Below, one piece after another: positions 8,392 through 16,250 of a stretch of DNA of 31,005 nucleotides. The stretch covers positions 1-31,005 of the forward strand of contig CAJTRV010000012.1 in assembly GCA_910578855.1 (NCBI GenBank). The letters are read 5' to 3'. This DNA comes from an uncultured Bacilli bacterium (GTDB lineage: Bacteria > Bacillota_I > Bacilli_A > RF39 > UBA660). Position 1 is the first letter of the stretch, and every line of letters begins with the position of its first letter. The notes under the pieces are model-generated. The model did no database searches. It was not told the origin of the DNA and saw nothing but the letters and a program-made list of their open reading frames with translations. The translations under genes were made by a program, and so were the position numbers.

Positions 8392-9817
8392 CACAAGCCT
8401 TTATAAATGCTTCTAAAAGTCGATTAGCTGGTTGGTCATAGTCTAACATCGTCTCAGGATGCCACTGAACCCCAATTACAAATTGTTTATTAATTGCTTC
8501 TATTCCCTCGATTAACTCATCGTGTGAAATCGCTGCTACCCGAAAATGATTTACTTTAGGAATATGATAATTGTGACGGCTATTAACAGAAATCTTCGAC
8601 TCTTTTACAATTTGATATAACCTACTATCCTCAGTCAAGATTACATCATGGACATATTTGACATCACGTTGATGATGATCGGTCTCAGTTTCGTTACGAA
8701 TATTAGGAAAAAATGCATCCTGATCTGATTGATTATCAATTCGAGCCATCATCTGCATTCCAGTACAAATTCCTAAAACAGGAAGATCACGTTCTAATGC
8801 ATATTCATATAGCTGGCAATCAAATTCATACCACTTATACCCACCTGGTATTAGTAGACCATTAGGGATTGTAATGATCTGTTTTAATTCATCTTTTTCT
8901 AAATCTGTAAGTGCTGGAACATCACGTGGCCGCGTTGATTCATAAACCAAATCCTGATTAGGAAGGAGAACAAAGGGAATACCACCTTTTTTTATAATTG
9001 CTCGCCGACTATCTTCCCACATTCCAATAATCATATTATGATCAACTGTCTCATCAGGACGCCCAATCATTCCAATAAGTGGTTTTTTAATATCACGAAC
9101 CCCTTTCTGGTGGTGCTTACTTGCCTCAATAAAGGCCCTAAAAAGACGCTCACTTGATTCGTCCTCACATATAGATTCCGGATGCCACTGGACTCCGATC
9201 ATAAATGGATGATCAGGGTCTTCCATTGCCTCAATGATACCATCTTTTGCAACAGCACTAACAACCGTATGATCAGAATTTAAAACATGATAACGATGAC
9301 GACTATTAACATCAAGTTGCTCCATCTGAATTATATCGTATAACTTTGTTCCTTTCATAATTGTAATCGAATGTACATGCGATACCCCAGGTTGGCAGTG
9401 ATCAATTTCACTCTCATTACGAACGGTATCATCAGTAATGATATCACGATCATCACGAGTTACTTTCGCCATGATCTGCATTCCTAGACAAATCCCCAAA
9501 GTCGGAATTTGATGTTCTCGGACATAAGTCGCAACAACTTCATCATACTCATACCAAGCAAGCCCTCCAGGCATTACAATTCCATCACATTGCTCAATCA
9601 TCGCATACATTGCTTCCTTTTCAGAAGTTGTCATCAAAGGAACTTCCATAGGCTTCATCGAAGCATATTCAACATCTTGAGTCGGTAAAATTAACGTTGG
9701 AATCCCGCCAAACTTTATAATCGCTTGTCGCATATCTTCGATGACACAGATAACTCGATCATCATCACTGGCAATATCTGGTCTTCCAATTATTCCAATC
9801 ACTGGTTTCTTATTCAT
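8384..9817 (-). CDS. Tandem-duplicated class I glutamine amidotransferase-like hydrolase (two peptidase C26 domains)
   Basis: 477 residues made of two head-to-tail copies of one domain (about 1-240 and 243-477). Each copy opens with the same signature (KKPVIGIIGRPD, KKPLIGMIGRPD) and carries its own catalytic set: nucleophile Cys110 in LGICLGMQ and Cys351 in LGICTGMQ, then GVQWHPES and GVQWHPET with the His and Glu. Single-domain relatives are gamma-glutamyl-GABA hydrolases (PuuD) and other gamma-glutamyl hydrolases of ~240-260 residues, so this is twice the usual length. Both sites look intact, which argues for two activities or an intramolecular dimer. The true substrate is unknown. ATG follows AGGAG and overlaps the Cdd1 gene by 8 bases. 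A distinct single-domain relative lies at 16602-17348. Confidence 0.88.
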   Translation of the reverse strand: MNKKPVIGIIGRPDIASDDDRVICVIEDMRQAIIKFGGIPTLILPTQDVEYASMKPMEVPLMTTSEKEAMYAMIEQCDGIVMPGGLAWYEYDEVVATYVREHQIPTLGICLGMQIMAKVTRDDRDIITDDTVRNESEIDHCQPGVSHVHSITIMKGTKLYDIIQMEQLDVNSRHRYHVLNSDHTVVSAVAKDGIIEAMEDPDHPFMIGVQWHPESICEDESSERLFRAFIEASKHHQKGVRDIKKPLIGMIGRPDETVDHNMIIGMWEDSRRAIIKKGGIPFVLLPNQDLVYESTRPRDVPALTDLEKDELKQIITIPNGLLIPGGYKWYEFDCQLYEYALERDLPVLGICTGMQMMARIDNQSDQDAFFPNIRNETETDHHQRDVKYVHDVILTEDSRLYQIVKESKISVNSRHNYHIPKVNHFRVAAISHDELIEGIEAINKQFVIGVQWHPETMLDYDQPANRLLEAFIKACEK

Positions 9818-10088
9818 TTACTCGCTCTCCTAACTCATTTTTCACTTTAAAATCCCACCAATTTAACTGTTCACAATCTTTTCCATCATGATCAGCATAA
9901 TAAACAGCACAGCGGTATACATATAATACACAACGATCGACATGCTTCTTTTGAATCTGACACTGCCGATCATACATCTCCTCAGGATCAGCTCCTTTTA
10001 GTGATGAAACACTACGATATCCAAGACGTATAAAATCCTCTTTCATCGCTTTTCCAACGCCAGGAATATTTAATAAATCTTCTTTCAA
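9810..10088 (-). CDS. Cdd1 / pathogenicity-locus family helix-hairpin-helix protein
   Basis: 92 residues. The start LLNIPGVGKAMKEDFIRLGY is a helix-hairpin-helix, followed by RCVLYVYRCAVYYAD and a conserved-looking LNWWDF. This fits the small Cdd1 (pathogenicity locus) family first noted beside the C. difficile toxin genes; its function is unknown and the name does not imply virulence. The start is TTG at 10088 with a strong AAGGAGG. The gene lies 13 bases after the beta-lactamase-like gene and overlaps the tandem amidotransferase by 8 bases, so all three are one operon. Confidence 0.8.
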   Translation of the reverse strand: MKEDLLNIPGVGKAMKEDFIRLGYRSVSSLKGADPEEMYDRQCQIQKKHVDRCVLYVYRCAVYYADHDGKDCEQLNWWDFKVKNELGERVNE

Positions 10089-10101
10089 ACACCATTCCTC
10101 C

Positions 10102-11265
10102 TTATCGCTTCAATAATTCTTTTTTTAATTCACAGTAACAATAAACTACCAAACTATCTAACACCAAACGTCGTTTCATTTTATGAAAATAATGTAAGTA
10201 ATGTTCTGATTTCTGCATTGATCCTGGAGGAATCGCATCAATTAATAACGTCAAATTAATGCGATTGACTGGATCTACCACAAACAAGCTACCCGTAAAT
10301 CCTTGATGGGCAATGGTCTTATTGGAAAACTCCATTGGACAAAAGTTATGATAATGTTTTCCAGAATAAGTATAAAGTCCCGCATAACTGCGCCGACGAT
10401 CAATTCCATCTAAAAAATGATATTGATAAAGTGCCTTCATAAACGGTACATCAAAGAAGGTTCCGGTAAAAACATGATCAGCCACCCGAAACAAATCAGT
10501 AAGATCAGTAAATAACCCCGCAGCCCCATTCACCCCACCTAAAATACGTGTCTTTTTATCATGAGGCAATTGGTCAAAGTTTCCATTTCCCAGTAATCGC
10601 TTATGTTTTGGTAGATAAGTCGTATGTGTTAATCCTAAAGGTTTTATCACATAGGTGTTCATTAATTGGGCAAATGACTGGTGATGTGGAGACAATGCTT
10701 CAATTAAAAATGGTAAGATGGTAAACCCTAAATCTGTATAATTACTATCTTGGGCATCAAGACTGACAACCTCGATCGTCGTTAATACTTGATATAATTC
10801 GTCTTTATCCTGGGATTCGGATAATTTCTTAGCACCCCATATTTTTCCACGCATTTGTAAAATATCTAAGACTGTATAATTCTTCAGTCCGGTAAACGCT
10901 GGGCAAATATCAGTAACATACGCATCATAATGTAAAATCCCCTGCTTCTCTAATTCATAACATAATTTTAAAGTAAATAGTTTGGTAATCGAAGCAATGT
11001 CGAACAGACTATCAATCTGTTCATTGATCTTGAGCTCCAAAGAACCAATTTTAATCCCAACACTACATTCTCGAAGACCAAAATCTTGATTATGCTTGCA
11101 GCATTCGAGGAAGGTGACAATTTCTTGTTGAAAGCCCTCTAGCGTCAAAGTATGATCAGCTAACTGCATTACCTTTTTTACAATATATTCCCGATCTTGG
11201 GGTTCTATAATTGATCCCGTTTGTTCTAACCTATCTATTACTTGGGTAATCGCTGTTTCTATCAC
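10102..11265 (-). CDS. Serine hydrolase of the beta-lactamase / class C penicillin-binding fold, cytoplasmic
   Basis: 387 residues, GTG start after AAAGGA. The SxxK nucleophile motif is S92-I-T-K95 in FDIASITKLF. A later SNYTDLGF is in the place of YxN, with Asp instead of Asn, and HQGFTGS near the C-terminus matches the HxG element of esterase-type relatives. There is no signal peptide or membrane segment; the N-terminal ~60 residues look helical. It is therefore more likely a cytoplasmic esterase or peptidase than an antibiotic-inactivating lactamase. It is the first gene of the operon with the Cdd1 and C26 genes, under a near-consensus promoter. The substrate cannot be told from the sequence. 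Confidence 0.82.
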   Translation of the reverse strand: MIETAITQVIDRLEQTGSIIEPQDREYIVKKVMQLADHTLTLEGFQQEIVTFLECCKHNQDFGLRECSVGIKIGSLELKINEQIDSLFDIASITKLFTLKLCYELEKQGILHYDAYVTDICPAFTGLKNYTVLDILQMRGKIWGAKKLSESQDKDELYQVLTTIEVVSLDAQDSNYTDLGFTILPFLIEALSPHHQSFAQLMNTYVIKPLGLTHTTYLPKHKRLLGNGNFDQLPHDKKTRILGGVNGAAGLFTDLTDLFRVADHVFTGTFFDVPFMKALYQYHFLDGIDRRRSYAGLYTYSGKHYHNFCPMEFSNKTIAHQGFTGSLFVVDPVNRINLTLLIDAIPPGSMQKSEHYLHYFHKMKRRLVLDSLVVYCYCELKKELLKR

Positions 11266-11303
11266 AATATCATTCCTTTAACTATCTATGATTATACATC
11301 TTT

Positions 11304-11332
11304 AGTATACAACTCAAACAAATGTGCGTCAA
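11304..11332 (-). promoter_or_regulatory. Near-consensus sigma-A promoter of the serine hydrolase operon
   Basis: Minus strand TTGACG (11332-11327), 17 bases, TATACT (11309-11304). One mismatch in each hexamer. It reads into the GTG at 11265. Confidence 0.75.
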
Positions 11333-11363
11333 CCAATCATCATGATCACAATCATAAATGTGG

Positions 11364-11897
11364 TCAAAATGGAACCGTCATATTTTTCAATTCATCGATT
11401 ACTGCTTGGAGTTCACGCGTAAAATATAAATTACGTGGATTATCCGTATCATTGTGTCGTAATAGTGGCAGAATCTCTGTTAAATTAACCTGAATAATTT
11501 CAAATCCCCCCACTTTTTCACGCTCAGATAACTGTCGTTTACTAATATCAAGGACTTGATCCGTAACGACCACATAATAATATGTCTTAGTCAATTTATT
11601 ATGATACCCATTTCCTGTACGCTTCGGATAATGAGAAAGATACTGAATAACAAGAAGATGTGGTTCATAATCTTCAAGATTAAGAACGATCCCTGCCTCC
11701 TCATAGATCTCACGGGTTGCTGCCGTTACGAGATCTTCACCAACCTCAACTTTCCCACCCGGCAATAAATATACCCCATTATAATGGGCCAGATAAAGCT
11801 CATTTTGAGAATTAAGGAGTGCAACTCTAACCTTAGTTACTTGTTGATCCATTTCCCTTTTTTCTAAATTATGATCATTAAATAAAATTGTTTTCAT
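11364..11897 (-). CDS. NUDIX hydrolase
   Basis: 177 residues with a perfect Nudix box from G48 to I70: GKVEVGE, then REIYEEAGI (consensus Gx5Ex7REUxEExGU). This family cleaves nucleoside diphosphates linked to another group, using Mg2+ held by the box glutamates; which substrate cannot be read here. The ATG is preceded by an unusual run AGGGGGG. It lies 45 bases downstream of the MFS gene with only a small palindrome (ATTAAAATTTTTAAT) between, so it may be co-transcribed with it. Confidence 0.9.
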   Translation of the reverse strand: MKTILFNDHNLEKREMDQQVTKVRVALLNSQNELYLAHYNGVYLLPGGKVEVGEDLVTAATREIYEEAGIVLNLEDYEPHLLVIQYLSHYPKRTGNGYHNKLTKTYYYVVVTDQVLDISKRQLSEREKVGGFEIIQVNLTEILPLLRHNDTDNPRNLYFTRELQAVIDELKNMTVPF

Positions 11898-11942
11898 AAC
11901 CCCCCCTACTGTAATATGGCTATTAAAAATTTTAATGAATAA

Positions 11943-13169
11943 CTAAATCGTTGACTTCTCTTCTTTCTGCCCACTCTCATGGGCCATCTTACGAAGTGTT
12001 TGATCTCGTAATAAAATACATGTACCAACGACAAATAGAACCCCCGTTATAATTAAAATATATTCAATTTTAACGATGTCAGCAAGTGGTCCATAAAGAA
12101 TCATCCCAAGAGGCATAATCGCTCCCGTTAACATTGTGATAAGGGCAAATATCCGCCCTTGTTTATCAGTATCGACAGTCTCTTGAAACATTGTAATAAA
12201 CGGGGTATTCATAAATGGCATCGTGATTCCCATGACACCTATACAGACAAGATAAAAAACAAAGTGAAAAGGCATTCCTAGTAAAATACCAAACAAGCCA
12301 CAAATAAGACAAGCAATCCCAATGGTTTTAACCCGATCATGAAAACCACCCCAAGTAGAAATTAGCACACCACCGATGATGCTTCCAACAAAAAATACCA
12401 TTTCATTGACCGTTAAATACCAAGCTTCCGCTCCAAAGGTTCGGGTAACCAGTAATGGTGTTAACGTTGCAAATGGAACTATGAGGAAGTTAAAGATCAT
12501 CAGATAGACAAGCATCTTCGTAATCAATTTATTTTCCTTCGTATAAGAAATTCCCTCTTTGATCGACTGGAAATAATCTATCTTTTCAGTATTTTTTTTA
12601 CGGAATGGAACAGTTACGAATGAAAAAATTCCAATTCCAATCACAGCTGTAATAACATCGATAAAGAAAATATAACCGAGATCAAAGTTTGCTAGTAAAG
12701 CCCCGCTAAGCGCTGGTGATAGAATTAACATAATTGACTGAATAGTCGAATTAATTCCATTGATTTTCATTAGTTTTCCTTCGGGAACAACTTCGGGGAT
12801 AAACGCTGTCGTTGTTGGTGTTTGGACCCCAGTTCCCAAAGAACGAATTGCTAAAACAACAAATAATAACCAAACAGAATCAATGCCTGCTAAAAAACAA
12901 AGGGCAATGATCAATGTCGATATTGCAATCATTCCATCTGACACCATAATCAACATCTTTTTATTATAGCGATCAGCCCAGACCCCAGCAAATGGCGAAA
13001 TAATAACTTGAGGAATGACTCCACAAAGCGTTGATAGTGTCATCATCACTCCTGACTGAGTTGTTAATGTAATATACCAGATAATCGCATACTGAACCAA
13101 TGATGATCCAAGTAACGAAATCGCCTGACTTGTTAAAAATAAACTAATTTTTTGCTTCCAATGTTCCAT
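11943..13169 (-). CDS. Major facilitator superfamily exporter (MFS_3, macrolide-efflux-like)
   Basis: 408 residues from the ATG at 13169, directly after GGAGG; the longer upstream reading lacks a ribosome-binding site and crosses the leader. About 12 membrane segments are visible, starting with LFLTSQAISLLGSSLVQYAI. The loop between TM2 and TM3 reads GVWADRYNKK, the MFS motif A variant typical of the drug and siderophore exporters around MefA/EntS. The family is certain; the drug or metabolite is not. The promoter lies ~83 bases upstream. Confidence 0.88.
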   Translation of the reverse strand: MEHWKQKISLFLTSQAISLLGSSLVQYAIIWYITLTTQSGVMMTLSTLCGVIPQVIISPFAGVWADRYNKKMLIMVSDGMIAISTLIIALCFLAGIDSVWLLFVVLAIRSLGTGVQTPTTTAFIPEVVPEGKLMKINGINSTIQSIMLILSPALSGALLANFDLGYIFFIDVITAVIGIGIFSFVTVPFRKKNTEKIDYFQSIKEGISYTKENKLITKMLVYLMIFNFLIVPFATLTPLLVTRTFGAEAWYLTVNEMVFFVGSIIGGVLISTWGGFHDRVKTIGIACLICGLFGILLGMPFHFVFYLVCIGVMGITMPFMNTPFITMFQETVDTDKQGRIFALITMLTGAIMPLGMILYGPLADIVKIEYILIITGVLFVVGTCILLRDQTLRKMAHESGQKEEKSTI

Positions 13170-13203
13170 AATACCTCCATCTTGTAAACAATGTAATCGT
13201 GTG

Positions 13204-13294
13204 CCCGATAGATTGAAGTATCCATCTTGCATATATGACTTCCATAATCTGATTATAACACATACTTTCTATTTTTAGAACGCATTCTATCGGC
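13204..13294. repeat. Inverted repeat flanking the MFS promoter
   Basis: TCTATCGGC (13286-13294) is nearly complementary to GCCCGATAGA (13203-13212); one arm lies upstream of the -10 and one in the leader. It could hold a regulator by DNA looping. With an AT-rich background a chance match remains possible. Confidence 0.35.
13252..13260 (-). promoter_or_regulatory. Extended -10 promoter of the MFS exporter gene
   Basis: Minus strand TG-T-TATAAT (13260-13252). The leader to the ATG is ~75 bases and contains CAAGATGGA twice (before the start and further up). Confidence 0.55.
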
Positions 13295-13331
13295 ATTATT
13301 GTTCTCTTACTAAATCTTATATATTCTTGCA

Positions 13332-13383
13332 CAAAAAAACTCTAAGAAAATGTAACAATGTATCAAAACATTCTAACTCTTAG
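13332..13383 (-). terminator. Terminator of the HMA-like gene
   Basis: Minus strand CTAAGA and AATGT pair with ACATT and TCTTAG (outer arms 13383-13377 and 13347-13342) with an internal bulge, followed by seven T (13339-13332). Confidence 0.6.
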
Positions 13384-13452
13384 AAACTATTTTATTCATA
13401 TCAGTACCCTAGCAAATAACATATAACAACTTTTTATAAATTTAATTTTAAT

Positions 13453-13905
13453 TCAACTTATTTTTATTTGCTCAGTACTTATTAAATTTGGATTGTATTT
13501 TATCTTTATTACAAGTTTTTCACGCTCATCATACTTTTTAAAAAAATAATCTTCTTTAAAATCACTTTCAACCTTTTCTATTCCGTCAATTTCAAATAAA
13601 TCATCTACAAATCCCTTAAAACAATATTCACAACAAAGATCATCCCTAATTATCGTATCATGATTTGTTTTAAACTTTGGATGTTTATCAAAAGAAAGTA
13701 TAGAGGGAATATTTATGATATCTAAAAATAATAAAATTTCCATTTTTATTATTTTTGGAGTTATTAAATTACGATCATATTTTAAATAAATGTCTAACTG
13801 TTTATCATTTTTTATTTTAACATCTAAAATACCATTTAATGACATTAAATATTCTTTTAATTCTGGATTGTACCATGCGTCTATTACAATAGTTAATTCA
13901 TCCAT
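13453..13905 (-). CDS. Small protein with two HMA-like (ferredoxin-fold) halves
   Basis: 150 residues, not a family I can name. Both halves have the rhythm of a heavy-metal-associated domain (beta-alpha-beta-beta-alpha-beta): residues ~4-60 include LKEYLMSLNGILDVKIK and LDIYLKYDRNLITPKII with no cysteines; residues ~90-150 include CCEYC (C91, C92, C95), DLFEIDGIEKVES and LVIKIKYNPNLISTEQI. The CxxC sits where metal-binding HMA domains carry it. The last helix stops after IKIS, so the second half looks clipped at its C-terminus. Start ATG after AAAGGAG. The gene is more AT-rich than those to its left, in line with an acquired islet. Fold is inferred from pattern only. Confidence 0.6.
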   Translation of the reverse strand: MDELTIVIDAWYNPELKEYLMSLNGILDVKIKNDKQLDIYLKYDRNLITPKIIKMEILLFLDIINIPSILSFDKHPKFKTNHDTIIRDDLCCEYCFKGFVDDLFEIDGIEKVESDFKEDYFFKKYDEREKLVIKIKYNPNLISTEQIKIS

Positions 13906-13958
13906 ATTAGTACTCCTTTTTTCATTGAAATTTTATCAATATACAAGTTATTTTTAAT

Positions 13959-13975
13959 TTGACACAACTAGTCAA
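13959..13975. promoter_or_regulatory. 17-bp dyad upstream of the HMA-like gene (possible operator)
   Basis: TTGAC (13959-13963) and GTCAA (13971-13975) form a 17-bp dyad 54 bases upstream of the start codon. On the minus strand TTGTGT overlaps it and TATATT follows 18 bases later, so it may overlap a -35 region. The site could bind a repressor; no regulator gene is nearby. Confidence 0.3.
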
Positions 13976-14067
13976 TTCTATCGTATCATATAAAATAATA
14001 AAGTATAATCTCTATTTGGAATATCCATTGTTAAGTATCCACCAAATTTTGCAAAAGAAAAAGGGTT

Positions 14068-14656
14068 TCAATCATTTGTTTCATAGTAGTAAGATGTTTC
14101 TATACCATTAAAAAAACTTTCTAAACTAAAATCATCCGTTAAATTATTTTCTATTAAAGTTTTAATTTCTAACGTGTTAATGGGACTTCTTTCCATCGCT
14201 TGTAAATACAAATTTTTATTGATATTTTCCCAATTAACAATTCTATTTAGATTTTTCTTTAGTATTAGATCTAGCCAAATTCTTGTACTTCTACCATTCC
14301 CTTCACGAAATGGCATTAGGTATTCTTTTAAAAAGATAGTTATCTCCATTCCCTTCTAAAAAGGGATGAGCGATATTCATTTCAACGTACTTATCTATGA
14401 TTTCCTTTAACGTTGTTTCACCCATTGTTTCAATTTTCTTTAACATTTCTTCTAGATATAAAGAATTACCAAATCTAAAATTACCTTTGGAAATATTTTC
14501 TTTCCTAATAATACCAGCAAAATCATATAAACCAGCAAATAGATATTTATGAATTTATTGTAATCCTTTTGTAGTCCCAACTTCAATATTATCTATATCT
14601 CCACTTGAAAATAATTTTTTTGCATTTTCCAAACTCTTTTTATCTATTTTGCTCAT
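14068..14656 (-). pseudogene. fic: Broken Fic-family protein AMPylase (cell filamentation protein) gene
   Basis: Read leftward from the ATG at 14656 (GGTGAA upstream), 33 codons of a Fic protein end at an in-frame TAA (14557-14555) where relatives have Glu in GTTKGLQEIHKYLF. The frame continues as IHKYLFAGLYDFAGIIRKEN and on to MNIAHPFLEGNG, the Fic active-site motif HPFx(D/E)GN, then becomes junk and stops. The other part resumes in a second frame as PFREGNGRSTRIWLDL and runs to 14068. Between the two lies a 52-base insertion flanked by an 11-base direct repeat, which shifts the frame. Intact Fic enzymes transfer AMP to hydroxyl groups of target proteins. With a nonsense codon plus a frameshift this copy cannot make the enzyme. 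A promoter is still visible. Confidence 0.85.
14294..14356. repeat. 11-bp direct repeat bounding a 52-bp insertion in fic
   Basis: CCATTCCCTTC occurs at 14294-14304 and 14346-14356, 52 bases apart. Collapsing one unit restores a continuous frame through HPFLEGNGRSTR. The inserted unit itself encodes a second version of the motif (PFREGNG). Confidence 0.8.
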
Positions 14657-14703
14657 AAATTTCACCATTTTTTATAAAATTTATCTTTCTTTTATACTTC
14701 TCT

Positions 14704-14732
14704 ATTTTAGCATAAAATCATTGTTTTCACAA
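14704..14732 (-). promoter_or_regulatory. Promoter of the broken fic gene
   Basis: Minus strand TTGTGA (14732-14727), 17 bases, TAAAAT (14709-14704) with TG one base before the -10. It lies ~48 bases upstream of the fic ATG. Confidence 0.6.
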
Positions 14733-14734
14733 TA

Positions 14735-14882
14735 CAAGCCACCAAACTAAATTTGGGTTTAAACAAGATGAAATAATGCTCAATAAAATTATTGTACATT
14801 GGCATTATATTTATTATAACGTTGGGAATTTATACGTGTAGTATTTGATACACTGAGAAGTTCATTTTCAATTGTTTTTTTA
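14735..14882. other. Gene-free stretch between fic and the HD-kinase gene
   Basis: Apart from a short CCAAA/TTTGG hairpin near 14740-14755, I see no gene, clear terminator or repeat. The HD-kinase gene has no recognisable hairpin terminator after its stop. Confidence 0.3.
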
Positions 14883-16118
14883 TTACTCATCAAATATATG
14901 TTGTTTAGTAATATCAAATAAAATATTTTTAATATTACTTTCTAGAAAATGAAAATCGTGAGTATTATCAATTACATAATCTGAATTGTACATTAAATTT
15001 AAAATACCAAGTTTTATTAATTCATTATCATGATCTTTTAATAATTGATTTCTCATATTTGTTTTAACATCACACTTAATATATCGTTCTTCTCTAATTT
15101 TATATGGAGCATAAATAAAAATTGTTTTAATTATACATTCAGGATAATGCTCTTTTAAAAAAATCAAATCTTTTTCTGTTGTAATACTATCAATAATTAC
15201 TAACTGCAAACTCTTATCTATATATTTTCTTAAATCATCATTAATAAAATACAGGTAGGGTTCATTTTTACCATATTTTTTTATAATTTCACTAATTGGT
15301 AAATTGTTAAAATCCTTATCATTTATTTCTATTGAATTAGTATCATAGACATTTATATTATACTTGCTTAATATTTTTCTAATGCTACTTTTTCCACAAC
15401 ATCTAAAACCACATAAAGCTACAATTATTTTTTTATCAGGCTTCATAAGATTTTTATTATTATAAATTTGATTGGTGATAGATTTCGGATGTAAATCATA
15501 ATTATTATGTAGAAAGGTATTACTAAACTCTTTTATTTTTTTACAAAAATCTAAACATTCATCCACAAATTTCTCACCTAATATTCGTCCATAACATGTA
15601 TAAAAATAGTATTCACGTGTTTTATATGCTTCTTCAATAATGCTTATAAATAATTCTGCTGATGATTTCAATTCTTGAATAGAATCAGGAATTTTTCCAA
15701 ACCATCGTAATATACCAAAAGCACCAACTAGATCTAAATTGTCAGCATCAAATAATATTTTTTCATAATTATCTATTAAGATACTCTTATTATTAGGGTG
15801 ATGTGAAATAGCTATTGAAATAATCTTTATTATTTCTTTGTCACTAAACCCCGCAGAATATAAAATTTTCGGTCCTTTTTCTCTTGTTTGTATTATATGA
15901 CCCGTAAAGCTATTATCATAAATCATTCCGATATCATGAATTAAGGAAGCCGCAACTATTAATTCTGCGTTTATCTTTTCAGTTTTAGCTATTTTATATG
16001 AATACTCAGCAACTCTTAGTGTATGATGATAATATGGTTTAACGTTTGAATCGCGGTAGAGTGTTTCAACCACTTGCAATAAATTGATTAACCTTTTTGA
16101 TATGAGAAACTCGTACAT
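14883..16118 (-). CDS. Fusion of an HD phosphohydrolase domain and a P-loop nucleotide-kinase domain
   Basis: 411 residues from the ATG at 16118 (AAGGGGGG upstream). Residues ~1-200 are an HD domain with a full metal-binding set: H32, H61-D62 in ASLIHDIG, H74, H106-H107 in ISHHPNN and D126 in FDADNLD. Residues ~229-411 are a P-loop domain: Walker A GFRCCGKSS (237-245), a late VIDSITTEKD strand, an IFIYAPYKIREERY arginine-rich lid, and DYVIDNT near the end. This pattern resembles dephospho-CoA-kinase-like proteins, notably the UPF0200 family. HD domains remove phosphates, kinases add them, so the protein may run opposing steps on a nucleotide or cofactor, or be part of a defence or stress module. 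It is AT-rich, monocistronic and next to a broken fic and a tRNA, suggesting transfer. Domain calls are good; function unknown. Confidence 0.8.
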   Translation of the reverse strand: MYEFLISKRLINLLQVVETLYRDSNVKPYYHHTLRVAEYSYKIAKTEKINAELIVAASLIHDIGMIYDNSFTGHIIQTREKGPKILYSAGFSDKEIIKIISIAISHHPNNKSILIDNYEKILFDADNLDLVGAFGILRWFGKIPDSIQELKSSAELFISIIEEAYKTREYYFYTCYGRILGEKFVDECLDFCKKIKEFSNTFLHNNYDLHPKSITNQIYNNKNLMKPDKKIIVALCGFRCCGKSSIRKILSKYNINVYDTNSIEINDKDFNNLPISEIIKKYGKNEPYLYFINDDLRKYIDKSLQLVIIDSITTEKDLIFLKEHYPECIIKTIFIYAPYKIREERYIKCDVKTNMRNQLLKDHDNELIKLGILNLMYNSDYVIDNTHDFHFLESNIKNILFDITKQHIFDE

Positions 16119-16204
16119 AATTTCCCCCCTTATATTTAACTGTACACTGTTTTGGAAAATATACAAGTGCGTTCTGCTAAATTGACAAAATTTAGTTAAA
16201 TTCG

Positions 16205-16233
16205 TTGTACTATAATAAATATTTTAGTATAAT
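16205..16233 (+). promoter_or_regulatory. Strong rightward promoter of the small membrane peptide gene
   Basis: TTGTAC (16205-16210), 17 bases, TATAAT (16228-16233). Expected start near 16240, giving a ~40-base leader. It is divergent from the HD-kinase gene. Confidence 0.7.
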
Positions 16234-16250
16234 TTATGGAATACTTTAAC

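Noticed and set aside
10102..11265. A beta-lactamase giving antibiotic resistance
   Set aside because: No signal peptide, YTD instead of YxN, and an esterase-type HxG; the fold is shared by many hydrolases.
13252..13335. A possible short leftward gene upstream of the MFS exporter
   Set aside because: It overlaps the promoter and inverted repeat and has no ribosome-binding site.
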